Source of the DNA: Jingweiarchaeum tengchongense
GTDB taxonomy: Archaea > Nanobdellota > Nanobdellia > Jingweiarchaeales > Jingweiarchaeaceae
DNA: 64,000 nucleotides
Direction of reading: 5' to 3'
NCBI GenBank assembly: GCA_038874075.1
Contig: JAVZDD010000001.1
Span: forward strand, 62,001 to 126,000
A model generated the notes under the pieces. The model had not been told where the DNA came from. It ran no database searches and saw nothing but the letters and a program-made list of their open reading frames with translations. Shown one piece after another: positions 60,099-64,000 of this stretch (within the stretch, counting starts at the first letter, position 1; every line of letters starts with the position of its first letter). Made by a program: the position numbers and the translations under genes.

Positions 60099-62723
60099 AT
60101 GTATGATAACAATTACGAGAAGTTCTTAAAATCAATTGGATTAAAGAGAAGAAAATGTAAAGTATGTGGTAAGTACTTTTGGAGTTCAAAGGAAATTGAC
60201 ATTTGCGACCATCCACCCTGCTCTCCTTATTCTTTTTTGGGAAACAGATTATCTAGAAAAGAATACAAAGTTGGAGAAGTAAGAAGTAAATTCTTAAATT
60301 TTTTCAAGAGAAACAAACACGAAGTGATTAATCGCTATCCTGTGATCGCAAGATGGAGAGATGATGTTTTTCTCACGAATGCGAGCATATATTGCTTCCA
60401 GCCAAGTGGTGGTTTTAAGAGTGGTAAGGAAATATTGGTACCTGCGAATCCACTCACAATATCACAAGTGTGTATTAGAGAGAATGATTTAGATCTTGTT
60501 GGTGTGACGGGTAGACACTATGCTTGTTTTGAGATGATGGCGCACCATGCATTTAATTACAAAAAGAATGTTTATTGGAAAGCATCAACAGTTAAGTACT
60601 GTTATGATTTTTTTACGAAGGAATTGGGATTTCCCATTGACTCGATAAGTTTCGTTGAGAATCCTTGGTATGGTGGTGGGAATGCTGGTTATGCGCTTGA
60701 GGTACTGATAAAGGGGATGGAAGTAGCAACACTTGTATTTATGGATATGAGTGAGGGTAATGGGAAAGGTATTGAATTTAATGGTAAGAGATACATAAGG
60801 ATGGATAAAAAAATTGTTGATACCGGATATGGGCTTGAGAGAATTGCTTGGCTTTGTTCGTCTGAATTAATCGGATATGAATGGGTATTTGGTCCTGTGA
60901 TTGAGAAAATAAGAACGTATACTGGAATCAAGAGATTGGAAGGGGATCTGATGAAAACATTTGTTTACTATTCATCTTTATTTAATGATTATGATGAAAT
61001 ATTAAACAAAAGTGCTGATGTGTTGAAAATGAAGAAGGAAGAGCTTGATGTATTGATCAGGCCAAACAAAGATATATACACATTATGTGATTATTCCAGA
61101 GCCATTCTTTTCCTATTGAGCGATGGTGCAGTACCAAGTAACAAAGAGGAGGGCTACACGGTTCGTCTCCTCATAAGAAGATGTATCGATCTAATGAGAA
61201 AAATAAAGATAGACAGAAAATTATCTGAGATCGTCTCACTTCAAATAGGACTTTGGAAAAATGATTTTCCGGAATTGGAAAAAAATGTGAATTATATAGA
61301 TGAAGTGTTGGAAATTGAGGAGAAGAGATACGACGAAACAATAAAGAGAGGAATTGCAATCATCGAAAATGAAATTTCTAAAAATAAAAGTATAGATGAA
61401 GAAAAATTAGTAAAGTTCTACGATACATATGGAACACCGGTTGATTTAATAAAAGAAATTGCGGCGAAGAATAAAATTGAAATAAAGATACCTCAAAATT
61501 TTACTTCATTGGTGGCAAAATACCATCGAATGATTGAAGAAGGAAAAATTGAACGTGTCGAAATCGATGAAAAACCATTCTTAAATTTAAAAGAAACAAA
61601 ACAGCTTTATTATGTCTATCCTTATAAAAAAGAATTCAAAGCAAGAGTAATTGACGTCAAGGATAACATTGTGATACTAGATCAGACGCTCTTTTATCCT
61701 GAAAGTGGCGGACAAGAGAATGACACTGGAGAAATAAACGGAGAAAAAGTAATTGATGTAAAGAAAACTGAAAATGGGGTTATACTGCATTTCTTAGAAA
61801 AAAAGTCCAACAAAATAAAGAAAGGCAAAATCGTTTCTGGAAAAATTGACTGGGAGAGAAGGTATTCACTCATGAAAATGCATAGTGCAACGCACGTGAT
61901 CTTGGCGAGTGCTAGAAAGTGTTTGGGTGAACATGTTTTTCAGGCAGGCGCAAAAAAGGAACCTTTGATTTCAAGATTAGATATAAGACATCATAAAAGA
62001 ATCAGCGATGAGGAATTGATGGAAATAGAAAAAGAGGCAAACAGGATTCTGTGGGAAAACATTGGAGTAAAAGTTTATTTTATGGATAAAATTGAGGCTG
62101 AAAAAAAGTTTGGGTTTGTATTATATCAGGGTGGGGTCCAAGAAAGTAAGAAAATAAGAATCGTTGAAATTCCTGGTATAGATGTGCAAGCATGTGGTGG
62201 CCTACATGTAAAAAATACGAGTGAAATTGGACTAATAAAAATAATAAAAGTTGAGAGAATACAGGATGGTGTTGAAAGATTAATTTTCTCTTGCTCATTC
62301 AGTGCACTTAACGAAATATGGAAAGATGAGAAGATATTGAAAAATTTAAGTGAAATGTGGGGAATACCTACACAACAAATTGAGAAAACAGCTGAAAGAT
62401 TCTTCTCAGAGTGGAAAGAAATGAGAAAGAAAATACAAGAGATACAAGAAAGTTTACTTTTTGAATTGATCAATCAGATGATAAAAGAGAAATCTTATGT
62501 AAAATTGAACATCCCTATAGATGAGTTTGGAATATTACCAAAGGTGATAAAAAACTTGGGAGAAAAAACAATCGGCAAGACACTGATAATTGTTGGAAAT
62601 GGTTTTGCATATGCAATATCAAAAAATCCAACAATAAGTGCGAAAGAGGAGTTGGAAAAATTCTGTGTGAAGGTTGAAGGGAATAATTTAGAAGCGAAAG
62701 GATTTGGGTTAAAGGGGAAATGA
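60099..62723 (+). CDS. alaS: Alanyl-tRNA synthetase (archaeal type)
   Basis: The 874-aa class II aaRS charges tRNA-Ala and edits mischarged Ser/Gly. It has the archaeal N-terminal zinc knuckle region (CKVCGKYFWSSKEIDICDHPPC), the catalytic core with HHAFNYKKNVYWKAST and DTGYGLERIAW, the tRNA-recognition helices, the editing domain with HSATHVILASARK and CGGLHVKN, and a C-terminal domain. Length is normal for archaea. A TATA-like TTTATATTA lies about 24 nt before the ATG. Its stop overlaps the next start (ATGA). Confidence 0.95.
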   Translation: MYDNNYEKFLKSIGLKRRKCKVCGKYFWSSKEIDICDHPPCSPYSFLGNRLSRKEYKVGEVRSKFLNFFKRNKHEVINRYPVIARWRDDVFLTNASIYCFQPSGGFKSGKEILVPANPLTISQVCIRENDLDLVGVTGRHYACFEMMAHHAFNYKKNVYWKASTVKYCYDFFTKELGFPIDSISFVENPWYGGGNAGYALEVLIKGMEVATLVFMDMSEGNGKGIEFNGKRYIRMDKKIVDTGYGLERIAWLCSSELIGYEWVFGPVIEKIRTYTGIKRLEGDLMKTFVYYSSLFNDYDEILNKSADVLKMKKEELDVLIRPNKDIYTLCDYSRAILFLLSDGAVPSNKEEGYTVRLLIRRCIDLMRKIKIDRKLSEIVSLQIGLWKNDFPELEKNVNYIDEVLEIEEKRYDETIKRGIAIIENEISKNKSIDEEKLVKFYDTYGTPVDLIKEIAAKNKIEIKIPQNFTSLVAKYHRMIEEGKIERVEIDEKPFLNLKETKQLYYVYPYKKEFKARVIDVKDNIVILDQTLFYPESGGQENDTGEINGEKVIDVKKTENGVILHFLEKKSNKIKKGKIVSGKIDWERRYSLMKMHSATHVILASARKCLGEHVFQAGAKKEPLISRLDIRHHKRISDEELMEIEKEANRILWENIGVKVYFMDKIEAEKKFGFVLYQGGVQESKKIRIVEIPGIDVQACGGLHVKNTSEIGLIKIIKVERIQDGVERLIFSCSFSALNEIWKDEKILKNLSEMWGIPTQQIEKTAERFFSEWKEMRKKIQEIQESLLFELINQMIKEKSYVKLNIPIDEFGILPKVIKNLGEKTIGKTLIIVGNGFAYAISKNPTISAKEELEKFCVKVEGNNLEAKGFGLKGK

Positions 62724-64000
62724 GAAAAATAATTTTTGTGATAATTGACGGTGGAAGTGATACTCCCTGTAAAGAACTCAATGGTTTAACTCCTTTTGAT
62801 GTAGCAAATAAACCAAACATAGACTTCTTAGCGAGGAATGGTAGGAATGGAATCATTTATCCATTTGCTCGTGATTTTGCACCTGAAAGTGACGTTGCAA
62901 CAATTGCATTACTTGGATACGATCCAATTAAGTACCATGTGGGTAGAGGACCGTTTGAAGCACTTGGCGCTGGTATAAAAATCACAAATGGTGAACTCGC
63001 ATTGAGATGCAATCTTGCTACATTAGAAAAAAATCAAATTGTAGATGTTAGGGGTGGTGGAATCTCTGATTCAGATGCTAGCATGCTTGTAGAGGAGATA
63101 AATGAAAAAGTGAAAATAGATGAAGCTGAATTCCTTCTAAAACATACAATTGGGTATCGAGCTGTGCTAATCATATCCAAAAAAGATACGGTACTTTCAA
63201 ATGAAATCACAAACACACACCCAGGCTACAATGCTGAACAGGTTGATTTAATTTGGGAAGAAAGGGGGGAATCGATGAAATTCATTTTCAATGAAGCTCA
63301 AAGAGTGAAAACAACGAGACTACTAAGCTGCAAACCACTAAGTAATAAAAAGGAAGCAAAGATTTCTGCTTCACTTGTAAATGAATTCATCAGCAAAAGT
63401 AAGGATGTATTGGAAAGTTCTGAAATTAATAAAAGAAGAGAAATGAATGGGATGAAAAAGGTGAATGTAATACTGACAAGGGACGCTGGAAATAGGTTAC
63501 CAGTTCTTGATAGTTATAAGAAGAGATTCAATTTGGAAGCATGTTGTATCGCTGATATGCCATTGGAAAGAGGAATTGCGGCTGCTGCTGGCATGCATGT
63601 CATTGATTTAAAAGAAAGGGATGTTTTGGTGGGTTTGGAAGAAAAATTCAAAAAAATAATGCAATATTATGATTCTTTCAATTTCTTTTACGTGCATATA
63701 AAAGGATGTGATGAAGCTTCACATCGAAGAAATGCAATTGAGAAAAAAAATGTAATCGAGATGATTGATAAGTATTTTTTTGGAAATTTACTTAGATACA
63801 TAAACACAAGGGAGACAATAATATGCATCACTTGCGATCATACAACTTCCTCTGAGCTTGGTGTTCACACTGCAGATCCTGTGCCATTCACAATAAGTGG
63901 TGCAAATATCATCAGGGATAATACTCAAAAATTTTCTGAGAAGAATTGTGTTAAAGGAAGTTTGGGTAGTATAATTGGTAAAAATCTCGTACCTATGTTA
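62720..64000 (+). CDS. apgM: 2,3-bisphosphoglycerate-independent phosphoglycerate mutase (archaeal), 3' end cut by window
   Basis: The frame starts at ATG 62720 (overlapping the alaS stop) and stays open to the last base, giving at least 427 aa of a protein usually about 400-430 aa long. It interconverts 3- and 2-phosphoglycerate in glycolysis/gluconeogenesis. Seen: metal Asp in VIIDGGSD, catalytic Ser57 in [46 protein letters not shown] and metal motif [19 protein letters not shown]. These are the conserved archaeal iPGM positions of the alkaline phosphatase superfamily. Confidence 0.93.
   Translation, partial: MRKIIFVIIDGGSDTPCKELNGLTPFDVANKPNIDFLARNGRNGIIYPFARDFAPESDVATIALLGYDPIKYHVGRGPFEALGAGIKITNGELALRCNLATLEKNQIVDVRGGGISDSDASMLVEEINEKVKIDEAEFLLKHTIGYRAVLIISKKDTVLSNEITNTHPGYNAEQVDLIWEERGESMKFIFNEAQRVKTTRLLSCKPLSNKKEAKISASLVNEFISKSKDVLESSEINKRREMNGMKKVNVILTRDAGNRLPVLDSYKKRFNLEACCIADMPLERGIAAAAGMHVIDLKERDVLVGLEEKFKKIMQYYDSFNFFYVHIKGCDEASHRRNAIEKKNVIEMIDKYFFGNLLRYINTRETIICITCDHTTSSELGVHTADPVPFTISGANIIRDNTQKFSEKNCVKGSLGSIIGKNLVPML

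Overview
This window is a gene-dense, visibly AT-rich stretch of an archaeal chromosome. The archaeal assignment rests on Alba, Spt5, SecE and FtsZ, the L11/L1/L10 (P0)/P1 ribosomal genes, archaeal-type GlyRS, AlaRS and PheRS, Holliday junction resolvase Hjc, an archaeal phosphoglycerate mutase, a geranylgeranyl-reductase-like flavoprotein, many start codons about 26 nt from a TATA-like box (leaderless transcription) and a tRNA gene without an encoded CCA. Giant cysteine-rich surface proteins beside a compact gene set suggest a DPANN-type or other small-genome uncultivated euryarchaeal lineage. That placement is inference; no 16S rRNA gene is present.

Layout. 1-12.4 kb is surface-protein territory: the end of a DUF2207 membrane protein, a 374-aa Cys-rich protein with a C-terminal membrane anchor, and an N-terminally anchored protein of about 3450 aa (DNRLRE domain, disintegrin-like Cys pattern, ten related Ig-like repeats, more Ig-like domains). 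12.5-28.5 kb is mostly housekeeping: flavin reductase-like protein, secreted Lon-type (S16) protease, two radical SAM proteins, TatD nuclease, PEPCK/HPrK-like P-loop protein, glyS, pheS-pheT-hjc, tRNA-Thr(CGT), small membrane proteins, and an rRNA/tRNA m5C methyltransferase with a PUA partner.

28.6-52.2 kb is the most unusual part: an uninterrupted run of 18 co-directional genes, many overlapping. It starts with a type II/IV secretion ATPase and a two-copy T2SSF (TadC/GspF-like) membrane protein. Fifteen proteins with one N-terminal hydrophobic helix follow, many beginning with a KKG/KKA/RAQ prepilin-like signature and many carrying Cys-rich ectodomains. Three of them are pilin paralogs and four are 49-58-aa single-helix proteins. 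The run ends with a 2777-aa adhesin-like protein (Cys-rich region, six PKD domains, an eight-bladed PQQ-type propeller, a LamG/DUF1080-like domain and a C-terminal Hint self-processing domain). I read this as one type IV pilus-like surface appendage or secretion system whose large adhesin may be autocatalytically processed. No prepilin peptidase lies in the window.

52.3-64 kb is a conserved information-processing block: albA, an FKBP isomerase, ftsZ-secE-spt5-rpl11, three genes rarely expected there (cis-prenyltransferase, geranylgeranyl-reductase-like flavoprotein, HAD phosphatase), then rpl1-rpl10-rpl12(P1), alaS and apgM (open at the window end). The rpl1 leader can fold into a hairpin that includes the Shine-Dalgarno sequence, as expected of an L1 autoregulatory site. 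No intergenic gap exceeds about 125 bases, and I saw no insertion sequence, CRISPR array or rRNA gene.
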